DNA from: Actinomycetes bacterium
GTDB taxonomy: Bacteria; Actinomycetota; Actinomycetes; Streptosporangiales; Streptosporangiaceae
Assembly: GCA_025964575.1 (NCBI GenBank)
Contig: JAOPYO010000309.1
Location: 1 to 53,912, forward strand
Length of the DNA stretch: 53,912 bases
Direction: 5' to 3'
This document shows positions 23,695 through 31,497 of this stretch, in pieces. Positions within the stretch are counted from its first letter, which is position 1; each line of letters opens with the position of its first letter. Both the position numbers and the translations under genes were made by a program. The notes under the pieces are model-generated. The model saw only the letters and a program-made list of their open reading frames with translations, was not told where the DNA came from and did not search any database.

Positions 23695-23865
23695 GCGACG
23701 CCTACCGGGGCAGCACGACATCAGGGAATCGAATCCCCGACGTTTCACTGTCGATTCACCCCTGGCCCGGAAATACATCGGGCTCCACGGGTCCCCGGCT
23801 CCATGCTCCTGACTGCATGGACGCGGCACGCCGATCGTGACCCGTTCAGACAGCAGAGCTGGGTG
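23695..23865 (-). promoter_or_regulatory. Likely c-di-AMP riboswitch (ydaO-yuaA type)
   Basis: Read on the minus strand, this leader of the NlpC/P60 gene contains in order: CTGTCTGAACGGGTCACGAT, then AGCCGGGGACCC, then GGGGTGAATCGAC, and near the 3' end CTGCCCCGGTAGGCGTCG. The GGGGTGAATC core and the flanking GGGGA-C-CC and late AGGCG segments are hallmarks of ydaO aptamers, and wall-hydrolase genes are their usual targets in actinobacteria. In that class c-di-AMP turns expression off. The boundaries are approximate; pairing was judged by eye. Confidence 0.75.
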
Positions 23866-24056
23866 CCGCCTGATCACGATGACGCGATGTTCTGTTGTCT
23901 TAGCGACCCCGTGTCGCTGGGGCCATAACCTAGCCAGGTGGGTCAAGGTTGGGCAAGCTGTGACAGTCCTGAGTGTTGTTTACCAATGTGATGAAAGAGC
24001 TTCATGAAGCTCGATATGCCAGTTGAGAGCGTTGGACGTTATCAAAATGTGAAGCA

Positions 24057-24133
24057 CGCCACATTCTTCACAGAGTCGCGCCACATTCTTCACAGAGTGA
24101 TGAACTCCAGCTTCACAGAGTGATGAACTCCAG
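24057..24133. repeat. Two nested sets of tandem repeats at the deacetylase 3' end
   Basis: A 23-base unit occurs twice in direct contact, 24088-24110 and 24111-24133. The right copy holds the last codons and stop of the deacetylase gene (minus strand). A second 20-base unit occurs at 24057-24076 and 24079-24098 (period 22) and shares CTTCACAGAGT with the first. All copies are perfect, so the duplications are recent or maintained. Confidence 0.9.
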
Positions 24134-24958
24134 GCCCTTGCTCTTCAGCCTGGGCAGGACGACCTTCAGCGACTTCAGGGTCTGCGAACGGTCGCCACCG
24201 CCGTCATGGCAGAGCAGGATGTCGCCGGCCTTTCCCTTCAGCAGCTCCCGGGTGACATGGGAAACGCCGGGGCGGGACCAGTCCCGGGGGTCGATGTCCC
24301 AGTCGATGGGGAGCATGCCGTGGCGGGCCACGGCCTTGAAGATCGTGGGGGACCAGGCCCCGCCGGGGGACCGGAACAGCCGGGGGGAGGTGCCGGTGAC
24401 CTCGATGATGACCTGACGTGCCCTGACGATCTCCGCCTCCACCCGCTTGGGGGAGAGCCGGTTGATGTTGAGTGGATGGTGCCAGGTGTGGTTGGCCACC
24501 TCGTGGCCCGCCTCGACCATCAGCTGGACCACCTTGTAGTTGTCCCGTACCTGCTCGCCGATCAGGCAGAAGGTCGCCTTGACGCCGTACTTGGCGAGCA
24601 GATCCAGGACCCGGGGTGTCCACTCGGGGTGTGGGCCGTCGTCGATGGTGAGCGCGACCGCGTTCTTAGGGGCGTCCGGTCTGAGGTCGTGGATGGAGCG
24701 CGCGGGCTTGTGCCACAGGGTCACCGGCGCCGGTGCACTGACCGGTCGTGCCGGGGCGGACGTCATCTGAGGCATGAGACGGCGCTGCAACAGCTGCCGT
24801 GTGGGCCTGGGAACCGCACCGGAGTCGCCGGCCAGGAGCATTGAGCCCAGGCTGACCCCGAGCGCGCCCAGCGCGCCGAGCCCTAGCGCCTGGCGGCGTC
24901 CGATCTCGTGCGCCCCGAGGTCGTACGGCTCGAGGTCGTGCGGCTCCATGCCCCACAC
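24113..24958 (-). CDS. Secreted polysaccharide deacetylase (NodB domain, Tat export)
   Basis: 281 residues. The N-terminus has a twin-arginine signal: GRRQALGLGALGALGVSLGS with RR at 21-22. The NodB domain (about 98-275) has TIDDGPHPEWTP with Asp106-Asp107, the zinc ligands in HEVANHTWHHP (His157, His161), and the conserved LFRSPGGAWSP and DWDIDPRDW blocks; LLCHDGGGDRSQT carries the late His. It removes acetyl groups from wall or capsule sugars. Start may also be the ATG at 24949. The stop codon lies in a perfect 23-base tandem duplication, so the true gene end was copied once. Confidence 0.92.
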   Translation of the reverse strand: MWGMEPHDLEPYDLGAHEIGRRQALGLGALGALGVSLGSMLLAGDSGAVPRPTRQLLQRRLMPQMTSAPARPVSAPAPVTLWHKPARSIHDLRPDAPKNAVALTIDDGPHPEWTPRVLDLLAKYGVKATFCLIGEQVRDNYKVVQLMVEAGHEVANHTWHHPLNINRLSPKRVEAEIVRARQVIIEVTGTSPRLFRSPGGAWSPTIFKAVARHGMLPIDWDIDPRDWSRPGVSHVTRELLKGKAGDILLCHDGGGDRSQTLKSLKVVLPRLKSKGLEFITL

Positions 24959-25339
24959 AGTAGTGCTGCCCCACGAAACATTTGCCCCCTTTGGGAGGTG
25001 GATTCCCGATCAATGCTGGGCAATCGGAGCGGGGGAACCAGAGGGGTGGCGAGGGCGTACAGCGGCACGAGATCGATCAGCGCCGCACATCGTTGATGCT
25101 CCGGGACGAGGAAGGCGACGGCGCGCCGCCGTACAGCGAAGTGGACCTCGCTGGGGGCACGGCCATCATCCGCGGGCGACAGCGCTGATCGCTGTTCGAT
25201 CCGGGGCCGAGAGAGTTCTGTGCCAAAGCCGCACTCTTACCGCCTGGGCGGGTAGGTCTGCCCGTGAGGTTCCCATTAAAGTGACGCGTGAGTAACATCA
25301 CCCGAACCACATTCGGTTCTCTTCAGTAAGGTGCTACTT
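24959..25339. other. Intergenic region, no supported gene
   Basis: 381 bases between the divergent deacetylase and SDR genes. It contains promoters for both by position. An open frame at 24982-25188 on the plus strand could encode 68 residues ending YSEVDLAGGTAIIRGRQR, but it has no convincing ribosome site and I cannot match it. Nothing else was seen. Confidence 0.5.
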
Positions 25340-26113
25340 ATGGACCTGAATGGTGTTTCCGCCGTCGTGTCAGGCGGTGCGAGCGGCCTCGGCGAGGCCA
25401 CCGTCCGCGAGCTGGCCGCCCAAGGCGCCAAGGTAATCGTCGCCGACCTCAACGAGGACAAGGGCAAGGCTCTTGCCGACGAGGTCGGTGGCGTGTTCGT
25501 CAAGACCGACGTCTCCGATGAGGCCCAGGTCGCGGCCGCCGTACAGGCCGCCGTCGACACCGGTGCTCCGCTTCGGGTGGTCGTCAACAGCGCCGGCATC
25601 GGCTGGGCCTCTCGCACCGTCGGCCGCGACGGATCGCAGCACGACCTGGCCACTTTCGAGCGGGTCATCAAGATCAACCTGATCGGCACCTTCAACCTCA
25701 TGCGCATCGGCGCCGCCGCCATCGCCAAGACGGAGCCGGCCGACGTCGACGGGCTGCGCGGAGTCGTCATCAACACCGCGTCCGTTGCGGCGCTCGAGGG
25801 TCAGACCGGTCAGGTCGCCTACTCCGCCTCCAAAGGCGGCATCGTCGGCATGACCGTGCCGGCCGCGCGTGACCTGGCCGCCATCGGCGTCCGCGTCAAC
25901 ACGATCTGCCCGGGCATCATCGACACCCCCATCTACGGTGAGGGCGAGGCCGCCGAGGCGTTCAAGGCGACGCTGTCCAAGCCGGTGCCCTTCCCCAAGC
26001 GCATGGGCAAGGCGTCGGAGTTCGCGCATCTGGTGCGGTCCCTGATCGAGAACGACTATATGAACGCCGAGACCATCCGTTTCGATGGTGGCATCCGCTT
26101 CCAGCCCAAATAA
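25340..26113 (+). CDS. Short-chain dehydrogenase, 3-hydroxyacyl-CoA dehydrogenase type
   Basis: 257 residues from the ATG at 25340, with AAGGTG upstream. Cofactor motif SGGASGLG (residues 10-17), Asp at the end of strand 2 (VADLNEDKG) favouring NAD+, NSAGIGWA, a catalytic Ser in NTASVAALEGQTGQ and YSASKGG with Tyr and Lys. The block PVPFPKRMGKASEFAHLV near the end is typical of HSD17B10-like type II 3-hydroxyacyl-CoA dehydrogenases. It is followed after 12 bases by an enoyl-CoA hydratase, so the pair should run two consecutive beta-oxidation steps on a fatty acyl, branched-chain or sterol-side-chain CoA ester. Confidence 0.93.
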   Translation: MDLNGVSAVVSGGASGLGEATVRELAAQGAKVIVADLNEDKGKALADEVGGVFVKTDVSDEAQVAAAVQAAVDTGAPLRVVVNSAGIGWASRTVGRDGSQHDLATFERVIKINLIGTFNLMRIGAAAIAKTEPADVDGLRGVVINTASVAALEGQTGQVAYSASKGGIVGMTVPAARDLAAIGVRVNTICPGIIDTPIYGEGEAAEAFKATLSKPVPFPKRMGKASEFAHLVRSLIENDYMNAETIRFDGGIRFQPK

Positions 26114-26125
26114 ACGGAGCCGCAC

Positions 26126-26890
26126 ATGTCTGACGCAGTCCTCACTGAAGAAGATGGCGGCATTCTCGTCATCACGATCAACCGGCCCGAAGCCAGGAAC
26201 GCCGTCAACGGCGCTGTGGCTGAGGGCATCGCGGCCGCGCTCGAGGAGCTCGACTCCCGCAAGGACCTCGCGGTGGGCATCCTCACCGGCGCGGGCGGGA
26301 CGTTCAGCGCCGGTATGGACCTCAAGGGGTTCCTGAAGGGCGAGAACCCGTTCATCGAGGGCCGTGGCTTCGGGGGCATCGCGCAGAAGCCCCCGGCGAC
26401 GCCGCTCATCGCCGCCGTCGAGGGGTACGCCCTGGCGGGCGGCTTTGAGATCGCGCTGTGCTGCGACATGATCGTCGCTTCCCGTGAGGCCAAGTTCGGG
26501 CTGCCCGAGCCCAAGCGAGGCCTGGTGGCCGGCGCGGGTGGCCTGTTGCGACTCCCGCAGCGGATTCCGTTCCACATCGCCATGGAGATCGCCCTCACCG
26601 GCGATCACTACTCGGCGGAGCGGATGGCGGAGCTGGGCTTCATCAACCGGCTCGCCGAGCCGGGATCGGCGCTCGAGGTGGCGAAGGAACTCGCGGCCAA
26701 GATCGCTGAGAACGCTCCGCTGGCGCTGGCGGCGACCAAGAAGATCATCGTCGGGTCGACCGAGTGGCCTACCGACGAGCTCTGGGACCGCCAGAACGCG
26801 ATCATGGGCCCGGTTTTCGTCTCGAAGGACGCGCAGGAAGGCCCCGCGGCCTTCGCGCAGAAGCGCAAGCCGGTCTGGACGGGCGAGTAG
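26126..26890 (+). CDS. Enoyl-CoA hydratase/isomerase (crotonase family)
   Basis: 254 residues, the normal crotonase size. Oxyanion-hole segments: TFSAGMDLKGFLKG (about 60-73) and ALAGGFEIALCCDMIVASRE (105-124). LPEPKRGLVAGAGGLLRLPQ holds the catalytic-face Glu of the family. The Met-Asp of the SAGMDLK block, where hydratases often have Ala-Asp, is compatible with hydratase or isomerase activity. GGAG precedes the ATG. Co-transcribed with the hydroxyacyl-CoA dehydrogenase; no thiolase or acyl-CoA ligase follows, so the pathway partners must be elsewhere. Confidence 0.93.
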   Translation: MSDAVLTEEDGGILVITINRPEARNAVNGAVAEGIAAALEELDSRKDLAVGILTGAGGTFSAGMDLKGFLKGENPFIEGRGFGGIAQKPPATPLIAAVEGYALAGGFEIALCCDMIVASREAKFGLPEPKRGLVAGAGGLLRLPQRIPFHIAMEIALTGDHYSAERMAELGFINRLAEPGSALEVAKELAAKIAENAPLALAATKKIIVGSTEWPTDELWDRQNAIMGPVFVSKDAQEGPAAFAQKRKPVWTGE

Positions 26891-27019
26891 GCACACCTTC
26901 CCGGCGTGATCTTCGCAGATCGTTTAAGCAAGATTGCGCCGGGATGGGGGCGCCATTAAGAAGAGTTGAAGCCGGCATTCAGCTGACCCTCAGGTTCGGC
27001 CCGCAGGCTGTCCCTCATC

Positions 27020-28375
27020 ATGCATCAGACAATGCCGGGCAGCCCCATGCGTCCTGTGGCCGTGAGGCCCCGGAGGGCTGCGGAGTGGGGAAAGTACGCG
27101 GTGGTGGGCGGTCTGCTGCTCGGGCAGGCCGTCGTCATCTGGTTGTGGTGGCGGAACACATCGTCGCTGAGCTCGAGCCTGGCGGATCAGTTCACCGCGG
27201 TCGGACGGCTCACCGGGTTGGCCGGCGCCTACCTGATCCTGGTCCAGCTGCTGCTGATGAGCAGGCTGCGCCGACTCGATCAGATGATCGGAGCCGAGGA
27301 CCTCACCTCCTGGCACCGTGACTTCGGTGCGCTGACGGTCCTGATGCTGGCGGCGCACACGCTCTTCATCACGCTGGGGTATGCGGACCGCCAGGGGCCC
27401 ATCGCCGAGACCTGGACGCTCATCCGGGAGTACCCCGATGTGCTCATGGCCTACGTGGGCTTGGTGCTGTTCCTCGGGATCGGCATCATCTCCGTCCGGG
27501 CCATCCGTAACCGCCTCGCCTACGAGACCTGGTACTACCTGCATCTTTATGTGTATCTGGCGCTGGGGTTGGGGTTCGCCCACCAGTTCGCGGACGGCCA
27601 GGAGTTCGCCTCCAGCCTGCCCGCCCGGATCTTCTGGAGCACCCTGCACCTCACGGTGATCGCCGCACTGCTCTACGGCCGCATCTGGACGCCGCTTCGA
27701 CTCAACGTCAGGCACCGGCTCCGGGTGGCCCATGTCGTCCGCGAGGGTCCCGGCGTGGTCTCGGTGTACGTCTCCGGGCGCCGGCTCGGGGAGCTCAACG
27801 CCCGGGCGGGTCAGTTCTTCCGCTGGCGATTCATGACCAGGGACGGCTGGTGGCAGGCCCATCCGTTCTCGCTCTCCGCCGCGCCCGACACGAGGACGAT
27901 GCGCATCACCGTCAAGGTGCTCGGCGACCACACCGCCGACCTGCGGAGGTTGCGGCCCGGGATGCGAGTGCTGGCCGAGGGGCCGTACGGCACCTTCACC
28001 GCCGACCGCCGGCACCACGACGACGTGCTGCTCATCGCGGGTGGCATCGGCATCGCGCCCGTCCGGGCCCTGCTCGACGATCTCCCCTTCGGCCGGGCGG
28101 TCGTCCTCTATCGCGCTCGCCGCCCGCAGGACCTGGTGCTGAAGGGTGAGCTCGACGCCATCGCCGCACAGACCGGCACCCGGGTGGTCTACCTGCCCGG
28201 AGGAGCCAACCGCGAGGCGCTGTCCGCGCGGGGTCTGGCCGCCCATGTCCCCGATCTCGGCCGACGTGACGTATACGTCTGCGGCCCGCCCGGTCTGGTC
28301 CAGGCCGTGCTCGGCTCGCTCCAGAGGCTGAAGGTGCCCAAGCGGCAGATCCACGTTGACCCGTTCCAGATGTGA
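27020..28375 (+). CDS. Transmembrane flavin/haem oxidoreductase, ferric-reductase-like
   Basis: 451 residues. The N-terminal 220 residues carry six hydrophobic helices with His pairs in LTSWHRDFGALTVLMLAAHT and in YYLHLYVYLALGLGFAHQF, likely haem b ligands as in the NOX/FRE superfamily. The C-terminal half is a ferredoxin-NADP-reductase-like unit: FAD motif AHPFSLSA (about 280-287) and NAD(P) motif LIAGGIGIAPVRALLDD (about 338-354), ending YVCGPPGLVQAVLGSL and DPFQM. It passes electrons from cytoplasmic NAD(P)H across the membrane. No clear ribosome site; ATG at 27047 is an alternative start. The next gene encodes an FMN-binding export, the probable acceptor. The last 13 bases are tandemly repeated. 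Confidence 0.9.
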   Translation: MHQTMPGSPMRPVAVRPRRAAEWGKYAVVGGLLLGQAVVIWLWWRNTSSLSSSLADQFTAVGRLTGLAGAYLILVQLLLMSRLRRLDQMIGAEDLTSWHRDFGALTVLMLAAHTLFITLGYADRQGPIAETWTLIREYPDVLMAYVGLVLFLGIGIISVRAIRNRLAYETWYYLHLYVYLALGLGFAHQFADGQEFASSLPARIFWSTLHLTVIAALLYGRIWTPLRLNVRHRLRVAHVVREGPGVVSVYVSGRRLGELNARAGQFFRWRFMTRDGWWQAHPFSLSAAPDTRTMRITVKVLGDHTADLRRLRPGMRVLAEGPYGTFTADRRHHDDVLLIAGGIGIAPVRALLDDLPFGRAVVLYRARRPQDLVLKGELDAIAAQTGTRVVYLPGGANREALSARGLAAHVPDLGRRDVYVCGPPGLVQAVLGSLQRLKVPKRQIHVDPFQM

Positions 28376-28388
28376 GTTCCAGATGTGA
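28363..28388 (+). repeat. 13-bp perfect tandem duplication across the stop codon
   Basis: GTTCCAGATGTGA occurs at 28363-28375 and again at 28376-28388. The first copy contains the last three codons and stop of the reductase gene. The second separates it from the ribosome site of the FMN-binding gene, so the duplication lengthens the intercistronic gap. Confidence 0.9.
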
Positions 28389-28400
28389 AAGGAGAGCCCC

Positions 28401-28853
28401 ATGCGCAGGGTGTTGCTCGCCCTCGTCTCCACGGTGGCAGTGCTGGTGCTGCTGCTCGGCTACAAGACGACGTCCCGGCAGATCGGTACACCGGCCGCGG
28501 CTCAGGGTTCCCCGCAGCCGAGCACAGGCGAGACTTCTGGGCAGACCAGCGGGCAGACTTCGGGGAAGACCGGGTCGCGAACGGTCACCGGCCCAGTCGT
28601 GCAGACTCGCTGGGGGCCCGTCCAGGTGCGGCTCAGCCTGCGGAACGGGAAGGTCACCGATGTCCAGGCCGTGCAGTACCCGAATGGCAACCCCCGCGAC
28701 GACGAGATCAACTCCATCGCGTTGCCCCTCTTGCGCAGCGCCGCCCTCAAGGCGCAGAGCGCGCAGATCGACATGGTGTCCGGTGCGACCGTGACCAGTG
28801 AGGGCTATGTCCAGTCCCTGCAGGCGGCCCTGGACAGTGCCCATGTCTCCTGA
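28401..28853 (+). CDS. Secreted FMN-binding domain protein
   Basis: 150 residues, AAAGGAG ribosome site. An N-terminal hydrophobic segment (3-21) is a signal or anchor; a Ser/Gly/Thr/Gln linker with repeats of SGQT follows (about 40-60). The FMN-binding domain (62-148) has the flavinylation motif VSGATVTSEGY, where Thr130 would be joined to FMN by ApbE. The domain is like those of the Rnf/Nqr and NosR systems and of the flavin-based extracellular electron transfer proteins. Its location behind the transmembrane reductase suggests that it accepts electrons outside the membrane. The dedicated ApbE immediately downstream is only a fragment. Confidence 0.92.
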   Translation: MRRVLLALVSTVAVLVLLLGYKTTSRQIGTPAAAQGSPQPSTGETSGQTSGQTSGKTGSRTVTGPVVQTRWGPVQVRLSLRNGKVTDVQAVQYPNGNPRDDEINSIALPLLRSAALKAQSAQIDMVSGATVTSEGYVQSLQAALDSAHVS

Positions 28854-29082
28854 GCTGTCCTTCTTCCCGGCCCGTGAGCTGTGCTCGGTTACGCTCACCG
28901 GACCAGATCTGGCCACCGCCGACGCCTACGCCACCGCCGCCCTCGCGATGGGGGCCGGCGCCCGCGACTGGCTGACCTCGCTGGACGGGTACAACGCCGC
29001 CCTGATCGACGTCCGGGGCGGTTGTTGGAGCTCGCCGGGCTGGTACTGCGACGATGGAACGGGGGGAACGAACGATGGTTGA
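28843..29082 (+). pseudogene. ApbE (FAD:protein FMN transferase), C-terminal fragment
   Basis: The frame from 28843 reads MSPELSFFPARELCSVTLTG, then PDLATADAYATAALAMGAGA and DGYNAALIDVRG. The SVTLTGPDLATADAYATAALAMG block and what follows match the last quarter of ApbE proteins. The first 180 or so residues, which bind FAD and metal, are missing: upstream sequence is the FMN-binding gene in another frame. The ATG at 28843 overlaps that gene's end by 11 bases. No ribosome site. A fragment of about 79 residues cannot be a transferase; it is a deletion remnant unless it has been reused. It overlaps the next gene's start by eight bases. Confidence 0.75.
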
Positions 29083-29782
29083 GAGCACCACACCGGAGGC
29101 CCGGCTGCTCGTGGTCGAGGACGACCCGAACATTCTGGAATTACTGGCAGGCAGCCTGCGCTTCGCCGGTTTCGACGTGGTCGTCGCCACCAACGGTACC
29201 GACGCCGTCCAGGCGGCCCAGCGGCACCGCCCCGACCTGATCGTGCTCGACGTCATGCTGCCCGACATCGACGGCTTCGACGTCGTACGCCGACTGCGCT
29301 CGGGCGGGGCCTATACGCCCGTGGTGTTCCTCACCGCTCGGGACGCTGTCGAGGACCGGATCCGGGGACTGACCCTCGGCGGCGACGACTATGTCACCAA
29401 GCCGTTCAGCCTGGAGGAACTCGTCGCCCGGATCAGAGCGGTCCGGCGGCGGGCCGGCGGGCCCTCGGCAGAGCCGCCGCCGAGGCTGACCTTCGCCGAC
29501 ATCGAGCTGGACGAGGACAGCCACGAGGTATGGCGCGACGGCACGTTCGTCCAGCTGTCGCCCACCGAGTTCAAACTGCTGCGCTACTTCATGGCCAACT
29601 CCGGGCGGGTGCTGTCCAAGACCCAGATCCTCGATCACGTGTGGAACTACGACTTCCGTGGCGACGTGGGAATCGTCGAGTCCTACGTCTCCGCACTCCG
29701 CCGCAAGATCGACAGCACCGAGCCGCGGCTCATCCACACGCTACGCGGGGTGGGTTACGTGCTCCGGCTGCCCCCGAGCTGA
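29075..29782 (+). CDS. OmpR-family response regulator
   Basis: 235 residues from the ATG at 29075, preceded by GGGGGAA. Receiver domain with acidic pair in VVEDDPN, phosphoacceptor Asp in DLIVLDVMLPD (about residue 58) and the Lys of YVTKPFSLEE. The winged-helix domain covers about 140-232 (QLSPTEFKLLRYFMANSGRV, then YVSALRRKID and HTLRGVGYVLR). It is closest in style to MprA/TrcR/CseB-like regulators. The stop overlaps the kinase start by one base. In mycobacteria MprAB controls the HtrA protease PepD, and here an HtrA-type gene follows the kinase, so it is a plausible target. Confidence 0.93.
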   Translation: MVESTTPEARLLVVEDDPNILELLAGSLRFAGFDVVVATNGTDAVQAAQRHRPDLIVLDVMLPDIDGFDVVRRLRSGGAYTPVVFLTARDAVEDRIRGLTLGGDDYVTKPFSLEELVARIRAVRRRAGGPSAEPPPRLTFADIELDEDSHEVWRDGTFVQLSPTEFKLLRYFMANSGRVLSKTQILDHVWNYDFRGDVGIVESYVSALRRKIDSTEPRLIHTLRGVGYVLRLPPS

Positions 29783-31377
29783 TGGCCGGGCTCACACCGC
29801 TGCGCCGGTTGCGGGAGGTCTCCGACCGTACGCCGTTGCGGGTCAAGCTCATCGCCGCGGTGCTGCTGCTGGTCGTATCGGCGTTGGCCGTGATCAGCGT
29901 GGCCACCGTGTACGTCATGCGCAGCTATCTGGCGGGACGCGCCGACGCCCAGCTGGGGGACGCGGCTCGCCAGCTCGTCCAGCAGGTCGACCAGGGACGG
30001 GTGCCGCGCGGCCCGGACGGAAAGATCATCCTGCGTGCGCCGTACGGGGTCGTCGTCCAGCTCCGCGATGCCGGTGGCACGCTGCTGCAGAACATTCCCT
30101 CGATGGATCCCTCAGCCGGTGACAGCGACGGTCCGGCTGTGACCGGCAATGTGGCCAAACGGGCCGGGCGGCCTTTCACCGCGCTCGCGGCCAACGGTGA
30201 CGGTGATCAATGGCGCGTGCTCGTGCTGAACGTCTCCGGTGGCGGCACCATCACGCTCGCTCTCAACCTTAAGGAGGTCGACCGGACGGTCCATCGGCTG
30301 ATCGTGCTCGATCTGCTGGTCGGCGGAGTGGTCGTGATCGTCTTGGCCGCGGCCGGGGTCTGGATCGTCAGGACCAGCCTGCGGCCGCTCGACGAGATCG
30401 AGGACACCGCCGAGGCCATCGCCGAGGGCGACCTCTCCCGCCGGGTCCCCGAGCGGCACCCACGCACCGAAGTCGGGCGGCTGGGCCGCTCGCTCAACGG
30501 CATGCTCGGCCAGATCGAAGCCGCCTTCCGGTCCCGGGCCGAGTCCGAGGAGGCGGCTCGCCGATCGGAGGCGGCCGCCCGCCGGTCCGAGGAGAGCGCT
30601 CGGGGCTCGGAGGAGCGGATGCGGCGCTTCGTCGCGGACGCCAGCCATGAGCTCCGTACCCCGCTGACGGCGATCCGCGGGTTCGCCGAGTTCTATCGTC
30701 AGGGCGCCGCCCGATCTCCGGCCGAGACCGACCGGCTGCTCGGCCGGATCGAGGATTCGGCCTTCCGGATGGGACTGCTGGTCGAGGATCTGCTGCTGCT
30801 CGCCCGGATGGATCGCCAGCGCCCACTGGAACGGCGGCCGGTCGACCTGCTGGCGGTGGCCGCCGACGCCGTACACGAGGGCAGGGTGATGGCGCCCGGG
30901 CGGAGCGTGGAGTTGTCGGTGCACGGCGACGTGGCCTACCAGGTTCTGGGTGACGAGTCGCGGCTGCGCCAGGTGCTCGGCAACCTGCTCGCCAACGCGC
31001 TCACCCACACCCCGGACGGAACCCCGGTCGAGGTACGGCTCAGCACCGGCACCCTTGTCGCTCCCGACGTACGCGGTGCGGGTGCGGCTCCTTCCGAGGC
31101 CGGGTCTTCCGAAGCCGGGCCGAGCGGCGCCGGCGTGGAGATCCCGGCGGTGATCTGCGAGGTCGCCGACCAGGGGCCGGGCCTTGCCCCGGACGAGGTC
31201 GGCCGGATCTTCGAACGGTTCTATCGGGCCGACACGGCACGTTCGCAGGGCGGCACCGGACTGGGGCTGGCCATCGTCGCGGCCCTGGTCGCGGCCCACG
31301 GAGGCACCGTCGAGGTCGATACGGCACCCGGCCAGGGGGCGACCTTCCGGATCACCCTCCCACTCGCCCCCGACTAG
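29782..31377 (+). CDS. HAMP-containing sensor histidine kinase
   Basis: 531 residues. TM1 at about 22-45, an extracytoplasmic sensor of some 120 residues (46-165), TM2 at about 172-196 (LLVGGVVVIVLAAAGVWIV), HAMP (197-250), then a long Arg/Glu/Ser-rich helix (about 250-280) with repeats of RSEEAARRSEAAARRSEESA. HisKA box FVADASHELRTPLTAIRGFA with the phospho-His, then ATPase motifs LGNLLANALTHTP (N), VADQGPGLAPDE (G1), FERFYRAD (F) and GGTGLGLAIV (G2). A poorly conserved Ala/Ser/Gly-rich insert (VRGAGAAPSEAGSSEAGPSG) sits inside the ATPase domain. Cognate of the response regulator just upstream. Confidence 0.93.
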   Translation: MAGLTPLRRLREVSDRTPLRVKLIAAVLLLVVSALAVISVATVYVMRSYLAGRADAQLGDAARQLVQQVDQGRVPRGPDGKIILRAPYGVVVQLRDAGGTLLQNIPSMDPSAGDSDGPAVTGNVAKRAGRPFTALAANGDGDQWRVLVLNVSGGGTITLALNLKEVDRTVHRLIVLDLLVGGVVVIVLAAAGVWIVRTSLRPLDEIEDTAEAIAEGDLSRRVPERHPRTEVGRLGRSLNGMLGQIEAAFRSRAESEEAARRSEAAARRSEESARGSEERMRRFVADASHELRTPLTAIRGFAEFYRQGAARSPAETDRLLGRIEDSAFRMGLLVEDLLLLARMDRQRPLERRPVDLLAVAADAVHEGRVMAPGRSVELSVHGDVAYQVLGDESRLRQVLGNLLANALTHTPDGTPVEVRLSTGTLVAPDVRGAGAAPSEAGSSEAGPSGAGVEIPAVICEVADQGPGLAPDEVGRIFERFYRADTARSQGGTGLGLAIVAALVAAHGGTVEVDTAPGQGATFRITLPLAPD

Positions 31378-31497
31378 GGCTGCGCCTGAACTCTGATCAC
31401 GGAGGGGGTGAGGCGTTCAGGAAACTTGCAGGGTGGTTGCAGGGACGGCCCAGGGGGGTTGCCGAAGATGAGGGTGTCAACGAAAAGGGGGGGCACC

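Noticed and set aside
24982-25188. 68-codon frame before the SDR gene
   Set aside because: No ribosome site or known similarity; only the last 25 residues look structured, so I did not list it as a gene.
25370-26896. 508-codon minus-strand frame opposite the SDR and hydratase genes
   Set aside because: A long shadow frame caused by high GC; both plus-strand genes have complete family motifs.
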